Made by a program: the position numbers and the translations under genes
NCBI RefSeq assembly: GCF_016859125.1
Contig: NZ_CP069338.1
Coordinates: 10,357,501 to 10,421,500, forward strand
Length of the DNA: 64,000 nt
DNA from: Archangium violaceum
GTDB taxonomy: Bacteria > Myxococcota > Myxococcia > Myxococcales > Myxococcaceae
Direction: 5' to 3'
In this document: piece by piece, positions 45,663 through 57,522 of the stretch
Numbering within the stretch: the first letter of the stretch is position 1
Layout: every line of letters begins with the position of its first letter
Notes under the pieces: generated by a model
Seen by the model: only the letters and a program-made list of their open reading frames with translations
What the model was told of the DNA's origin: nothing
Databases searched by the model: none

Positions 45663-47351
45663 ATGGCTCCCCCCTGCCCGCACTGCGGTAGCGCCGAAGG
45701 CCCCGATCATCCCTGCAGCGCCCCCCAGATGGCGCTCATCGGCCAGGTGCTCGACGGCCGCTACAAGATCGAAGACGTGCTCGGCCAGGGCGGCATGGGC
45801 ATGGTCTTCCGCGCGACCCAGACGTCCGTGCAGCGGCCGGTGGCGGTCAAGACGCTCAACCCCTCGCTGGCGGCAGCACCCCAGTTCTTCGAGCGCTTCC
45901 GGCGCGAGGCGGAGATCGCCAGCCGCCTGCGCCACCCCAACGTCATCACCATCTACGACTTCGGTCGCGCCCAGGACGGCACCTGCTACTACGTCATGGA
46001 GCTCCTGGAGGGCGAGAGCCTCCGCGAGCAGGTCAAGCGCGACGGGCCCATGTCCCTGCGCCGCGCGGTGGACATCATCGAGCAGGCCTGCCGCGGCCTC
46101 GCCCACGCCCACGAGCAGGGCGCCGTCCACCGCGACATCAAGCCGCACAACATCATGGTGCAGCAGCTCGACGGGCGGGACTTCGTCAAGGTGCTGGACT
46201 TCGGGCTGGTGAAGGCGCTCGAGCAGGACGATGAGCAGCAACTCACCTCCACCGGTCAGGTGCTCGGCACGCCGCAGTACATGCCGCCCGAGCAGGCCGG
46301 CGGAGAGGGCGTCGACCACCGCTCCGACCTCTACTCGATGGGCGGCGTCTTCTATTACTGCCTCACCGGCACCTCGCCGTACGGGGCCAACACGGTGCGC
46401 AAGGCGCTCACCGCCGCGCTGACGCAGCCCGTGCCCACGGTGGCCTCCAAGCGCCAGGGCGCGCCCGTGCCCCAGACCCTGGAGGAGTTCTTCGAGAAGG
46501 CACTCGCCCGCGAGCAGGAGGACCGCTTCCAGAACGCCCAGGAGTTCATCGACGCCATGCTGGACGCGGTGGCGGACCTGTCGTCCGAGGAGCTCGATGC
46601 GCTCCCCACCAACTCGGCGCCCGAGGCGGGGGGCGGCAGCAAGCCGAGCCAACGCAGCGTGTCGAAGCCGGGCCGCTCGTCTCCGAGTGCCGGTAACTCC
46701 CGGACTTCGGCTCTTCCGGCGGCCCGGTCGGGCTCCCGGAGTGCCCAGCCATCCAACCCGAGCCCCGCGCGGGGAGGTGGCGCGGCCGTGCGCCAGGCGA
46801 CTCCGCGTCCCTCGGCCCCCGCGGTCCCCCCGCGCGCCGAGGAGCTCCTGGAAGCGACGCAGAGCCAATTCCAGGGCAAGAAGATCGCGCTCGTGGCTAT
46901 CCCGCTGGCACTCTTCGCCGCGGGAGGCGCGTTCGTCGTGCTGCGCCCTTCTGCTCCGGCCAGGGCCCCTTCTCCCAACGTGGAGGCGAGCAGCTCGGCC
47001 CCCGTGCAGAAGCCCGCCGCCCCCGTCGCGGACAGCATGATCCTGGTGCGGCTCCGCTCGACGCCTTCCGGAGCCACCGTGTTCGATGGTGACGTGCAGC
47101 TCGGCACGACTCCCCAGGATCGCCCGTTGCGCCGCAACGAGCTGCACGAGCTCACCTTCCGCCTGGCCAATCACGAAGACGTGAAGCGCAAGCTGGACTT
47201 CAGTGGCGTGCCGTCGGATGCGCCGCAGGAAGTGAGCGTGACGCTGGAGCCCGTGAAGTCGGCACCCGTCGAGCCCTCCTCCAGGACCTCGCGCCCCGCC
47301 AGGCCGGGCAAGGAAAGGGAGAAGGACGACTCCGTCCCCATCTTCGAGTAG
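45663..47351 (+). CDS. Membrane Ser/Thr protein kinase with zinc-ribbon and PEGA domains
   Basis: 562 residues. The N-terminus holds CPHCGSAEGPDHPC (zinc-ribbon-like), then a Hanks-type kinase (about 33-300): LGQGGMGMV, K63, HRDIKPHN with D158, DFG at 179-181, APE-type PPEQAGGEG. A long Ser/Pro/Arg linker leads to one membrane helix (about 403-424) and a C-terminal PEGA domain (VRLRSTPSGATVFDGDVQLG). This is a typical myxobacterial receptor-like kinase, with the kinase in the cytoplasm and PEGA outside. ATG at 45663. All catalytic residues are intact, so it should be active. Confidence 0.93.
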   Translation: MAPPCPHCGSAEGPDHPCSAPQMALIGQVLDGRYKIEDVLGQGGMGMVFRATQTSVQRPVAVKTLNPSLAAAPQFFERFRREAEIASRLRHPNVITIYDFGRAQDGTCYYVMELLEGESLREQVKRDGPMSLRRAVDIIEQACRGLAHAHEQGAVHRDIKPHNIMVQQLDGRDFVKVLDFGLVKALEQDDEQQLTSTGQVLGTPQYMPPEQAGGEGVDHRSDLYSMGGVFYYCLTGTSPYGANTVRKALTAALTQPVPTVASKRQGAPVPQTLEEFFEKALAREQEDRFQNAQEFIDAMLDAVADLSSEELDALPTNSAPEAGGGSKPSQRSVSKPGRSSPSAGNSRTSALPAARSGSRSAQPSNPSPARGGGAAVRQATPRPSAPAVPPRAEELLEATQSQFQGKKIALVAIPLALFAAGGAFVVLRPSAPARAPSPNVEASSSAPVQKPAAPVADSMILVRLRSTPSGATVFDGDVQLGTTPQDRPLRRNELHELTFRLANHEDVKRKLDFSGVPSDAPQEVSVTLEPVKSAPVEPSSRTSRPARPGKEREKDDSVPIFE

Positions 47352-47481
47352 CTCCAGGGTTCACTCGGAGGCGACTCGCGAAGTTCACCCCCTCGAGTGT
47401 CGCGGCTGAATCGGGTTCAGGTTAAAGATGCGCCTGATGTCGGCGCGACCTCGCTCCGGCCCCTGACTCGAGGATCACACC

Positions 47482-47973
47482 ATGGCTGAAGTCACCCTGG
47501 ATCTGCGCGGTAGGCCCAAGGCCGAGGCCTACGCCGAGCTCAAGAAGCACGTCGATGCCGTCCTGGAGGGCATCAACGACGACGTGGCCGGCATGGCCAC
47601 GATGAGCTGCCTGCTCCACCACGCCTTCGGGCACCTGTGGACCGGCTTCTACCGCGTCGTGGAGCCCGGCAAGCTGCTGCGAGTTGGTCCCTATCAGGGG
47701 ACCCTCGGGTGCCTGGAGATCCGCTTCGGCAAGGGCGTCTGCGGCACCTCCGCCGCCAAGGGGGAGACCGTCGTCGTCGAGGACGTGCACGCGTTCCCGG
47801 GCCACATCACCTGTGACGGCCGCTCGGTCTCGGAGATCGTCGTCCCGGTGTTCGGTCCCAACCGGGAGCTGATCGCCGTGCTCGACATCGACTCCGAGCA
47901 CAAGGCGACCTTCGACGACGTGGACCGCCGCGCCCTGGAAGAGCTGGTGGGGTGGTTCTCCCGGCGCAAGTAG
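47482..47973 (+). CDS. msrC: Free methionine-(R)-sulfoxide reductase (GAF fold)
   Basis: 163 residues, one GAF domain. The three cysteines of fRMsr are present: C77 in GTLGCLEIRFGKG, C87 in GVCGTSAAKGE and C111 in FPGHITCDGRSVSEIVVP. It reduces free L-methionine-(R)-sulfoxide using thioredoxin, recycling oxidised methionine. LLHHAFGHLWTGFYRV and VLDIDSEHKATFD complete the family signature. ATG with GAGG upstream. The adjacent cmk gene converges on it, 13 bases away. A single-gene unit, with no visible operator. Confidence 0.92.
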   Translation: MAEVTLDLRGRPKAEAYAELKKHVDAVLEGINDDVAGMATMSCLLHHAFGHLWTGFYRVVEPGKLLRVGPYQGTLGCLEIRFGKGVCGTSAAKGETVVVEDVHAFPGHITCDGRSVSEIVVPVFGPNRELIAVLDIDSEHKATFDDVDRRALEELVGWFSRRK

Positions 47974-47986
47974 CCGGGAGAGCGAG

Positions 47987-48676
47987 TTACCGCTTGGACA
48001 TCCTCGCCAGGATGTCCTGCTCCAGCCGGTGCACCACCTCGGACAGCGGCAAGGAGCTCGAATCGATCCGCATCGCGTCCTCCGCCGGCTTCAGCGGAGC
48101 CACGGCTCGCGATGCATCGTCCTCGTCCCGCTTGATCTGATCCGCCAGGACCTCTTCCAGCGAGCGCTCCACGCCCTTCTGGAAGAGCTCCTCGTACCGG
48201 CGCCGGGCCCGGATGTCCGGGTTGGCCTCCAGGAAGAACTTCGCGTCCGCGTCCGGGAACACCACCGTCCCGATGTCGCGGCCCTCCAGGATGGCGCCCT
48301 TGGGCGTCTCCAGCGCCAGCCGCCGCTGCAGCGACAGCAGGCCCGCGCGCACCACCGGCCGGCTCGACACCTGCGAGGCCGCCATCGAGTTCTCCGGTGT
48401 CCGGATCTCCCCCGACACGTCCTCGCCATCCAGGAACACGTGGTTGTCCTCACCCACCACCTGGAAGGACACGTGTACCCGGGCCAGCAGCTCGCCCAGC
48501 TTCACGTCGTCGTCGAACGCGATGCCCTCCCGCCGCGCCTTCAGCGCCACGCAGCGGTAGATGGCTCCGGTGTCCACCAGCGCGAAGCCCAGCCGCCGTG
48601 CCAGCACCTTCGACACGGTGGACTTGCCCGCACCCGCCGGGCCGTCGATGGCCACGATGAAGGGACGCTGACTCAT
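47987..48676 (-). CDS. cmk: Cytidylate kinase
   Basis: 229 residues. Phosphorylates CMP/dCMP with ATP. P-loop IDGPAGAGKSTVSKVLARRL, substrate-site residues in LVDTGAIYRCVAL, GRDIGTVVFPDADAKFFLEA, and the lid RRRYEELFQKG. Start ATG overlaps the hisC stop by four bases with GGAGG upstream, so expression is coupled to hisC. In many bacteria cmk lies in a hisC/tyrA/aroA/cmk/rpsA block; here only hisC-cmk remains. Confidence 0.95.
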   Translation of the reverse strand: MSQRPFIVAIDGPAGAGKSTVSKVLARRLGFALVDTGAIYRCVALKARREGIAFDDDVKLGELLARVHVSFQVVGEDNHVFLDGEDVSGEIRTPENSMAASQVSSRPVVRAGLLSLQRRLALETPKGAILEGRDIGTVVFPDADAKFFLEANPDIRARRRYEELFQKGVERSLEEVLADQIKRDEDDASRAVAPLKPAEDAMRIDSSSLPLSEVVHRLEQDILARMSKR

Positions 48677-49767
48677 GAAGCGAGAACCTCCCTCAACGCC
48701 GTCACGCAGCGCGCGTTCTCCTCGCGCGTGCCCACCGAGATGCGCAGCGACGTGGGGTAACCGTTGCCCGCCACCGGCCGCACGATGACGCCCTTGCGCA
48801 GCAGCTTCTCGTACAACTCCACCGCCGGCTGCCCGAGGTCCGCCAGCACGAAGTTCGCGTGGCTCTTCGTCAGACGCGCCCCCAGCTTCGGCAGCTCCGC
48901 CTCGAAGAAGCGCAGCCCCTCACCGTTGAGCTCGCGCGTGCGCCGCACGTGCTCCACGTCACCCAGCGCCGCCAGCCCGCCCATCTGCGCGGGGATCGTC
49001 AGGTTGAACGGCATCCGCGTGCGCTGCAGGTACGCCACCAGCCGCGCGTCCATCACCCCGTACCCCAGCCGGATGCCCGCCAGGCCGTAGATCTTGCTGA
49101 ATGTGCGCAGCGCCACCACGTTGGGGTGCGCGCGGAAGTACTCCACCGCGCTGAAGTACTCCGGCCAGTCCACGAACTCGAAGTAGGCCTCGTCGTGGAC
49201 CACCAGCACGTGCTCCGGAACCTTCGCCAGGAAGGCCTCCCACTCCTGGCGGCCGAACGCCGTCCCCGTCGGGTTGTCCGGGTTGGCGATGAAGATCATC
49301 CGCGTGCGCGGGTTGATCGCCTTCGCCATCGCCTCCAGATCGTACCGGTGCCCCTCGCGCATGGGCACCTCGGCGAAGGGCCGGCCATGGGCCTGCACGG
49401 AGATCCGGTACGCCGGGAACGAGCCCTTGCACAGCAGCACTTCGTCCTCGGGCGTGGTGAAGGTGCGGATGAGCAGCTCGATGAGCTCGTTCGAGCCGCT
49501 GCCCAGCACCACCTCCTCGGGCTTCACCCCGAGGTGCTCGGCCAGCCGGCCCACGAGCGTGAAGCTGCTCGCGTCCGGGTACAGATGAACCTTCTGCGCC
49601 GCCTCGCGCATGGCCTCGATGGCCTTGGGCGAGGGCCCCAGCGGGTTCTCGTTGGAAGCCAGCTTGATGACCCCCGTGAGACCGTACTCCCGCTCCGTCT
49701 CCTCGATGGGTTTGCCCGGAACGTAGGGCTTGAGCGTCTCGATGTAGGGCGGAACGAGCGGTCTCAT
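48673..49767 (-). CDS. hisC: Histidinol-phosphate aminotransferase
   Basis: 364 residues, fold-type I PLP enzyme. PLP-lysine in LRTFSKIYGLAGIRLGYGV; other motifs are IKLASNENPLGPSPKAIEA, HLYPDASSFTLV and FIANPDNPTGTAF. It makes histidinol phosphate from imidazole-acetol phosphate and often also transaminates aromatic amino acids. No other his gene is nearby. Linkage to cmk recalls the hisC-aro-cmk supraoperon, so an aromatic-aminotransferase role is as likely as a histidine role. AGGAAG before the ATG. It follows accA by 25 bases on the same strand. Confidence 0.92.
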   Translation of the reverse strand: MRPLVPPYIETLKPYVPGKPIEETEREYGLTGVIKLASNENPLGPSPKAIEAMREAAQKVHLYPDASSFTLVGRLAEHLGVKPEEVVLGSGSNELIELLIRTFTTPEDEVLLCKGSFPAYRISVQAHGRPFAEVPMREGHRYDLEAMAKAINPRTRMIFIANPDNPTGTAFGRQEWEAFLAKVPEHVLVVHDEAYFEFVDWPEYFSAVEYFRAHPNVVALRTFSKIYGLAGIRLGYGVMDARLVAYLQRTRMPFNLTIPAQMGGLAALGDVEHVRRTRELNGEGLRFFEAELPKLGARLTKSHANFVLADLGQPAVELYEKLLRKGVIVRPVAGNGYPTSLRISVGTREENARCVTALREVLAS

Positions 49768-49792
49768 GCGGATCTGGCTTCCTGGTTGACGG

Positions 49793-50761
<969 letters not shown>

Positions 50762-50857
50762 GGCGCCGGACCCCTATCACCTGCCCCCAGGCCTTTACAA
50801 CGCGCAACCCGTTACGCGGTGCGTAGAATCCCCACTTCTCTCGCCCGTCGGAGTTCC

Positions 50858-51547
50858 ATGCACCGCCTGTTGCTCCTGCTCGCCCTCGTCCTCGCCCTCC
50901 CCTCGTCCGCCCAGTCGGCCCGTGCCCTCAACACCGAGGGGTTCCGCCTCTATCAGGAGGGTAAGTACCCCGAAGCACTGGAGAAATTCGAGGCCGCCGC
51001 CAGGGCCGACCCCAAGCACGCCCTGGCCCACTACAACGTGGCCGCCACCCTGGGCGTGCTGCGCAAGAGGGGGGAGATCTGCCAGTACTCCGCTCACCGG
51101 GAGACGATCCTCGAGCGGTTGAACACCTCCATCCGGTTGGATCCCCGCCGGCTCGCCCGGGCCAAGGAGGACGCGGACCTGGAGCCCATCCGTGACACGG
51201 TGGGCTGGCAGCGCCTCCTGGGCCGCTCCCCCGCGAAGCAGCGCGATGTGCCGGAGCTCCTCCGCCGGGTGACCTGGTACTCCCCCGGCGAGGGCGTCTA
51301 CGGCTCCACCCGGAAGCTCACCTTCTCCGACGGGCAGCGCGTCGTCCTGTGGCGGAGGATCATCGACGACGACGCCAACCCGGGCCGCACCGAGGAGGTG
51401 TCCGGGACGTACACCCTCAAGGGGCGCGCCATCACCCTGACCTTCCCGGGAAGGAAGCCCCTTGCTGGGAAGATGACACCCAAGGGGGTGCTGCAATTCG
51501 AGGAGCTGGGAACGTTCCTCGACTCACCCTCCGAGTGCGAGGCGTAG
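50858..51547 (+). CDS. Exported TPR protein of unknown function
   Basis: 229 residues. Signal peptide MHRLLLLLALVLALPSSAQS, then one or two TPR units (ALNTEGFRLYQEGKYPEALE, KFEAAARADPKHALAHYNVA). A C-terminal beta-rich part (YGSTRKLTFSDGQRVVLWRR, SGTYTLKGRAITLTFPG) may be a lipocalin-like or sensor domain. ATG with GGAG five bases upstream. Periplasmic by prediction; no enzyme motif. The next gene follows on the same strand after 72 bases. Confidence 0.75.
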   Translation: MHRLLLLLALVLALPSSAQSARALNTEGFRLYQEGKYPEALEKFEAAARADPKHALAHYNVAATLGVLRKRGEICQYSAHRETILERLNTSIRLDPRRLARAKEDADLEPIRDTVGWQRLLGRSPAKQRDVPELLRRVTWYSPGEGVYGSTRKLTFSDGQRVVLWRRIIDDDANPGRTEEVSGTYTLKGRAITLTFPGRKPLAGKMTPKGVLQFEELGTFLDSPSECEA

Positions 51548-51619
51548 GACGGATTCCCCCCGAGGCACTTGGCGACCGAGCCCCCCCTGTCCACCCTCCT
51601 CTCCAGGAGGTTGCGGGGG

Positions 51620-52087
51620 ATGGTGCGACTCGAGAATCGGCAGTGGGGGCTGGTCGCGATCGTGGCGGTGACCCCCTTCTTCTTCGCCTTCCTGCTGGCG
51701 GCCCGATCGCCGGGCCTCGTCGAGCCCGTGCTCGGAACGGCGATCGGCGGCGCGAGCTGGCTGCTGGCCGCGCTCCTGGGACTGCTCGGCGGTGCCCTGT
51801 TCGCGGGCGGATTGAGCACACTGGCGCACTCGCCCGGATTCGCCACCTCGCCGGTCCGCCGTGTGCTCGGGATGACCTTCGCGTCGCTCGTTCCCGTGGG
51901 GCTGTGCATCGTCCCCGCGATCTGCCTGCTCCTCGCCGGGCCGGCGCTCGCCCTGCGCCTGGAGCATGGCGCGGCGGTGCTGCCTGGCCGGGAGCAGCGC
52001 CACACACCTCGCGAGCTGGCGCAGCGCATTCTCCGGCAGCAGTTGCCCCGGGTGCTCCCGACCCTGCCCCGGGTCAATCCCCGGTGA
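51620..52087 (+). CDS. Small inner-membrane protein of unknown function
   Basis: 155 residues with about three hydrophobic segments (WGLVAIVAVTPFFFAFLLAA, SWLLAALLGLLGGALFAGGL, LVPVGLCIVPAICLLLAG) and a basic, Gln-rich C-terminus. Start ATG at 51620 because a perfect AGGAGG lies nine bases upstream. A TTG at 51569 would add 17 residues, including PPLSTLLSRRLRGM, and is less likely. No family recognised. It ends 35 bases before a dispersed palindrome. Confidence 0.65.
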   Translation: MVRLENRQWGLVAIVAVTPFFFAFLLAARSPGLVEPVLGTAIGGASWLLAALLGLLGGALFAGGLSTLAHSPGFATSPVRRVLGMTFASLVPVGLCIVPAICLLLAGPALALRLEHGAAVLPGREQRHTPRELAQRILRQQLPRVLPTLPRVNPR

Positions 52088-52122
52088 AGGGAGACACGGG
52101 GGGTGAACCCGGGCGGGGCATA

Positions 52123-52157
52123 TACCCTCACCCCGGCCCTCTCCCAGGGGGAGAGGG
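52123..52157 (+). repeat. Dispersed palindromic repeat, copy B
   Basis: Same element as at 43515: TACCCTCACCCC, then CCCTCTCCC (52137-52145) paired with GGGAGAGGG (52149-52157). It sits between converging genes, three bases from the stop of the ArsA-like gene, and likely works as a two-way terminator. Confidence 0.85.
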
Positions 52158-52160
52158 AGG

Positions 52161-54179
52161 TCAGGCCGCCTTCGTCTTCGCGGTGGCGCTCAGCGCGTAC
52201 CAGGCCGTGCGGAAGGCCTTCAGCTCGCGCAGACCCGCTGGGTGACGACCCAGGGCGGGTGCCACCGTCACGGGCAGACCGATCTTCTTCTCGATCGCCT
52301 TCGCCGCGTTGAGCTCGTTCTTCCGGCGGTTCTCGCACTTGGGGCAGTCCGCCTTCGGACCCACCCGGTTCACCAGCACGCGCTCCACCTGGAGCTTGCG
52401 CTCCTTCAGGTACTCCACCAGCCGCTCCGAGCGCGCCGTCGCCAGCTCCTCACCCCGCGTCACCACCACGAAGCGCGACTCGTTCGGCGAGGCCAGCGCG
52501 TCCTCGAAGCGCTTCACGTGCTTGAGGAAGGCGGCCATGTCGTCGGCCAGCTCGCCCAGGCCCTTCGCCTTGTGCTTGGACAGCACGCCGTGCAGCGCCG
52601 TGAACCAGGCCTTCGCCGTGTCCGCCAGCTCCACCACGCGCATGGAGCTCACCATGGGCGCCGAGTCCACCACGATCCGCTTGAAGCGCTCCTGCACCAG
52701 TGCGTCCGTCAGACACGACATGGCGGCCAGCTCGTCGATGCCCGGAGGCGCCGCGTCCAGCAGGTTGCGGAACAGCAGCAGATCCAACGGCACGTCGTTG
52801 CCCGTCTTCGGCGCGCCCTCGAAGGCCTTCTCCGCCTTCTCCTTCCAGCGCTTGCGCAGGTTGTTGAACCAGCCGGCCATGTCGAGCTCGCGCGCGTACA
52901 GGCCCTTGGTGCCCTTCACCTGCGTCTCCACGTCCGTCAGCCGGCTCTGCAGCACGTCCGACAGCGAGTGCGCCGGATCCGTGGAGATGAGGAGCACCGG
53001 CCCCTCCTTCTCCGTCAGCGTCACCGCCGCGGCGGCCGCGCACGAGCTCTTCCCCACTCCACCCTGGCCCACGAAGAAGATGAGCCGCGTGGGAGGCAGC
53101 GGCGGCGCCGCGATGGGCGGCATGGACGGGGCGCGCACCAGGGCCGGCGGGCCCTCGGACGCGGCGAACTCCAGCGACTTCGTCTCCTTGCCGCTCGCCC
53201 ACTCCTTCGCGAACGGCTTGAGCAGCTCCAGGCCCCGGGGCGCCACCTCGCGCCGGCCCACCAGGTGCACCGGCACGTTCTTGTCCATCGCCTGGTACTT
53301 GCGCACGTGTGGCGCCTGAAGCCCGCGGCGACCCAGGCAGGCCGTACAGCCTTCCTTGTCCTCCACCTGGTTCACCACCACCTCGACCACCGGAATGCCG
53401 CGCTCGCGCAGCTGCGCGAAGTACATGCGCGTCTGGGCCTCGGGCACCGGCTCCGCCAGCGCCACCAGGTGGAAGGCCAAGCGCGCCGGATCCTTCAGCG
53501 CCGCCAGCAGCTTCTCCGCCCGGGCCGCGAACTCCTCGAGGAACGCCAGCTCCTCCGCCGCGACCGGGGCCTTCTTGCCCTTGCCGCCCGCGGCTCGATC
53601 CGCCCCCGCCTTCACCAGGCCCAGGAACTTGCGCAGCCCCACCGGCATGTCGAAGAGGCGCAGCGTGTGGCTGGTGGGCGCCGTGTCCACCACCACCCGA
53701 TCGAACTCACCGCTCTCCAGCAGCTCCAACACGTGCAGGAGCCCCAACAGCTCCTCCAGCCCCGGCGTGGCCTGGCCGTACAGCTTGCCCAGCTCCTCGT
53801 CCGACAGATGCGTGCCCTTCATCGCCACCTTCTGCAGCGCGGGCACGTACTTCGCCAGGAAACTCTTGGCCAGCGCGGCGGGCTCCACCTCCATCGCCCA
53901 CACGCCCCCGTCCGCCTTGCCCTTCACCGCCTTGCCCTTGGCCTTCGTCTCCGGCTTGGGCTCCTTGGCGGCCTCCCCCTCCTCCTCCACCTTCGTCGGC
54001 TTTCCCGTCAGCTTCTTCTTCAGGAGATCCGACAACGAGCGCACTGGATCCAACGAGACGAGCAGCACCTTCTCCTTGGGCGCTTCATCCGCGAGCCGCA
54101 GCGCGTACGCCGCCGCGAGCGTGGTCTTGCCCACCCCGCCCTTGCCGCCGAAGAAGTGAAGAACTCGCGCGTCGCTCAT
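52161..54179 (-). CDS. Two-domain ArsA/Get3-like ATPase
   Basis: 672 residues, two ATPase halves. First half: LHFFGGKGGVGKTTLAAAYA and VLLVSLDPVRSLSDLL. Second half: RLIFFVGQGGVGKSSCAAAA and VLLISTDPAHSLSDVL. Each half also has a CxxC (GCTACLGRRG, and ADCPKCENRRK), the zinc-site spacing of eukaryotic Get3. The first half carries a Lys/Glu-rich insert (about 60-95). No arsB/arsR or arsenite-binding cysteine triad is near, so the tail-anchored-protein or general chaperone reading is at least as good as arsenite export. ATG at 54179 with GGAAGG upstream; the frame extends upstream as shadow. Confidence 0.85.
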   Translation of the reverse strand: MSDARVLHFFGGKGGVGKTTLAAAYALRLADEAPKEKVLLVSLDPVRSLSDLLKKKLTGKPTKVEEEGEAAKEPKPETKAKGKAVKGKADGGVWAMEVEPAALAKSFLAKYVPALQKVAMKGTHLSDEELGKLYGQATPGLEELLGLLHVLELLESGEFDRVVVDTAPTSHTLRLFDMPVGLRKFLGLVKAGADRAAGGKGKKAPVAAEELAFLEEFAARAEKLLAALKDPARLAFHLVALAEPVPEAQTRMYFAQLRERGIPVVEVVVNQVEDKEGCTACLGRRGLQAPHVRKYQAMDKNVPVHLVGRREVAPRGLELLKPFAKEWASGKETKSLEFAASEGPPALVRAPSMPPIAAPPLPPTRLIFFVGQGGVGKSSCAAAAAVTLTEKEGPVLLISTDPAHSLSDVLQSRLTDVETQVKGTKGLYARELDMAGWFNNLRKRWKEKAEKAFEGAPKTGNDVPLDLLLFRNLLDAAPPGIDELAAMSCLTDALVQERFKRIVVDSAPMVSSMRVVELADTAKAWFTALHGVLSKHKAKGLGELADDMAAFLKHVKRFEDALASPNESRFVVVTRGEELATARSERLVEYLKERKLQVERVLVNRVGPKADCPKCENRRKNELNAAKAIEKKIGLPVTVAPALGRHPAGLRELKAFRTAWYALSATAKTKAA

Positions 54180-54535
54180 GAAAACGTGACCTTCCTTGAC
54201 GCCCCCCGGCGTGGCCGGTCTCCGTTTTTTCGGACAACCTCGGAGAGGGCACACCGGAAGTGTCCCTGGGTAGGGATTTGTAACACCGGGTGCCCCGTGG
54301 GTGTGTGTGACCCGCAGGATCGCCCGCAGTGACCCTGTGAGTCAAGCGAAGACGGGGTCTTCGACCTCCCGTTTGCGCAGTGCGTCACGCCTCGCTCTCA
54401 TGAGCGACATGCGCACGAGCATCCGCTCTCCCGGTATGTAGATGTGAACCGGGAATGCACACCGGAGCCAACTCGGAAGGTCGGCTCCGGTAGGGACTCT
54501 TCAGGAGTAGGCAGGAGTCGTGGTGGGACGAGGAT
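54180..54535. other. Intergenic region with inverted repeat
   Basis: No convincing gene. A perfect nine-base inverted repeat, ACCGGAGCC (54461-54469) and GGCTCCGGT (54483-54491), lies downstream of the NtrC-type gene and may end its transcript, although it lacks a T-tract. The part near 54180-54300 contains the ribosome-binding site and presumably the promoter of the ArsA-like gene; no clear -35/-10 or sigma-54 box was found there. Confidence 0.4.
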
Positions 54536-55978
<1,443 letters not shown>

Positions 55979-56041
55979 GTGAGAACCTCCAGACTTCAGA
56001 CACTTCGGGTAGGGAAAGGGTTCCGAAAGCCGCTCGCCCAC

Positions 56042-56722
56042 TCAGACGAGCGGAAAGGACAACCGGCACGTGCCGGCACGCATCAGCAACTCCACGCCGA
56101 GCTGCCCACACCGCAACTCCAGCGCCGCCGCCGCTTCCGGGACGGTCTCCGCCGGAGAGGAGGTGGCATCCACCACCTCGAGCACCGCTCGCGAGCCCTC
56201 GGCCCGCACCGCCACGGTCACCTCGGCGCCCTGCTCCGAGCGGCCGTAGGCCCTCATCAGGGACTGCACCACCAGGAAGCCCAGCTCGCCGGTGTCCGAC
56301 AGACGGGCCCGCACTCCGGGGGCAATCGTCTGACGCACCTGCAGGCGCCGCTTGCGGCCCTCGTGCGCCAGCACCTCCATGGCGCGCGTCACGGTCTCGG
56401 ACAGCTCCGCCTCGCCGGGCGTGCCCGGGCGGCTCACGATGAACTCGGCGAAGCGCCGCATGATGCCGTCCACGCGCTGGATCTGATCGCGCATGGCCTT
56501 GAGGTTCTTCTCCTGCGAGGGCGGCACCTGCCCCGTCTCGCCCTTCAGCTTCTCCGTCAGCACCTCCAGGTGGATGGAGAGCGCGTTCAAGGGGTTGCGC
56601 ACGTCGTGAAGCAGGCTGTCCATCAGCGTGGGAACCGCGCCATAACGCGCGGCGTCCACTACCGGATCCGCCCCTTCACGCAGTGGGGGCGCACTGCTGC
56701 TCGCAGCCGTGGAGTTGATCAC
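56042..56722 (-). CDS. Histidine-kinase-like protein with degenerate ATP-binding domain
   Basis: 226 residues. The DHp helix is clear, with the phospho-acceptor H39 in LMDSLLHDVRNPLNALSIHL. The expected N, G1 and G2 boxes are not recognisable: the C-terminal part reads LGFLVVQSLMRAYGRSEQGA and VVDATSSPAETVPEAAAALE. No sensor or membrane segment. It lies directly upstream of the NtrC-type regulator. It may act as a phosphotransfer or phosphatase partner, taking phosphate from another kinase, rather than as an autokinase. ATG start; ribosome-binding site AGGAGCATTTG-like, moderately good. Confidence 0.75.
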   Translation of the reverse strand: MINSTAASSSAPPLREGADPVVDAARYGAVPTLMDSLLHDVRNPLNALSIHLEVLTEKLKGETGQVPPSQEKNLKAMRDQIQRVDGIMRRFAEFIVSRPGTPGEAELSETVTRAMEVLAHEGRKRRLQVRQTIAPGVRARLSDTGELGFLVVQSLMRAYGRSEQGAEVTVAVRAEGSRAVLEVVDATSSPAETVPEAAAALELRCGQLGVELLMRAGTCRLSFPLV

Positions 56723-56980
56723 AAATGCTCCTAGAGGTTTGACCGGCGCCCTTCATTCCCGCCGCCCTGTCGCTGCGAGGATTTAGGGAGCCCTGTAGGT
56801 ACCGTCAACCCTGGGGCGGTAATTCTTGCTGGCTGCGAGGAATTCCCACAGCGAAGCGTCTTCCATCGGGCGCATCAGGTGTTCCCGAGATGACGCTTCA
56901 CTTGTACTGGAGAACGAGTCCACGCGCGTTTCGTGAACCCGCCAACAGTGCTTCACGGAAGCATGTGATCGAAATGGGGC

Positions 56981-57442
<462 letters not shown>

Positions 57443-57522
57443 ACGTACCTCCCCTCCCCGGGATGTACCGTGAGAGGGACCGCTGTCGAGTTTCCAGCCG
57501 GAGGCGCCCGGGGAGCGCGCGG

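Noticed and set aside
43557-47174. Single very long minus-strand frame covering the ABC-F gene and the Ser/Thr kinase region
   Set aside because: Only the part below 45518 is the ABC-F protein. The upstream half is antisense to the kinase and lacks any motif.
52242-54332. 696-residue open frame on the plus strand across the ArsA gene
   Set aside because: Arg/Gln/Leu-rich shadow; the minus-strand ATPase motifs are unambiguous.
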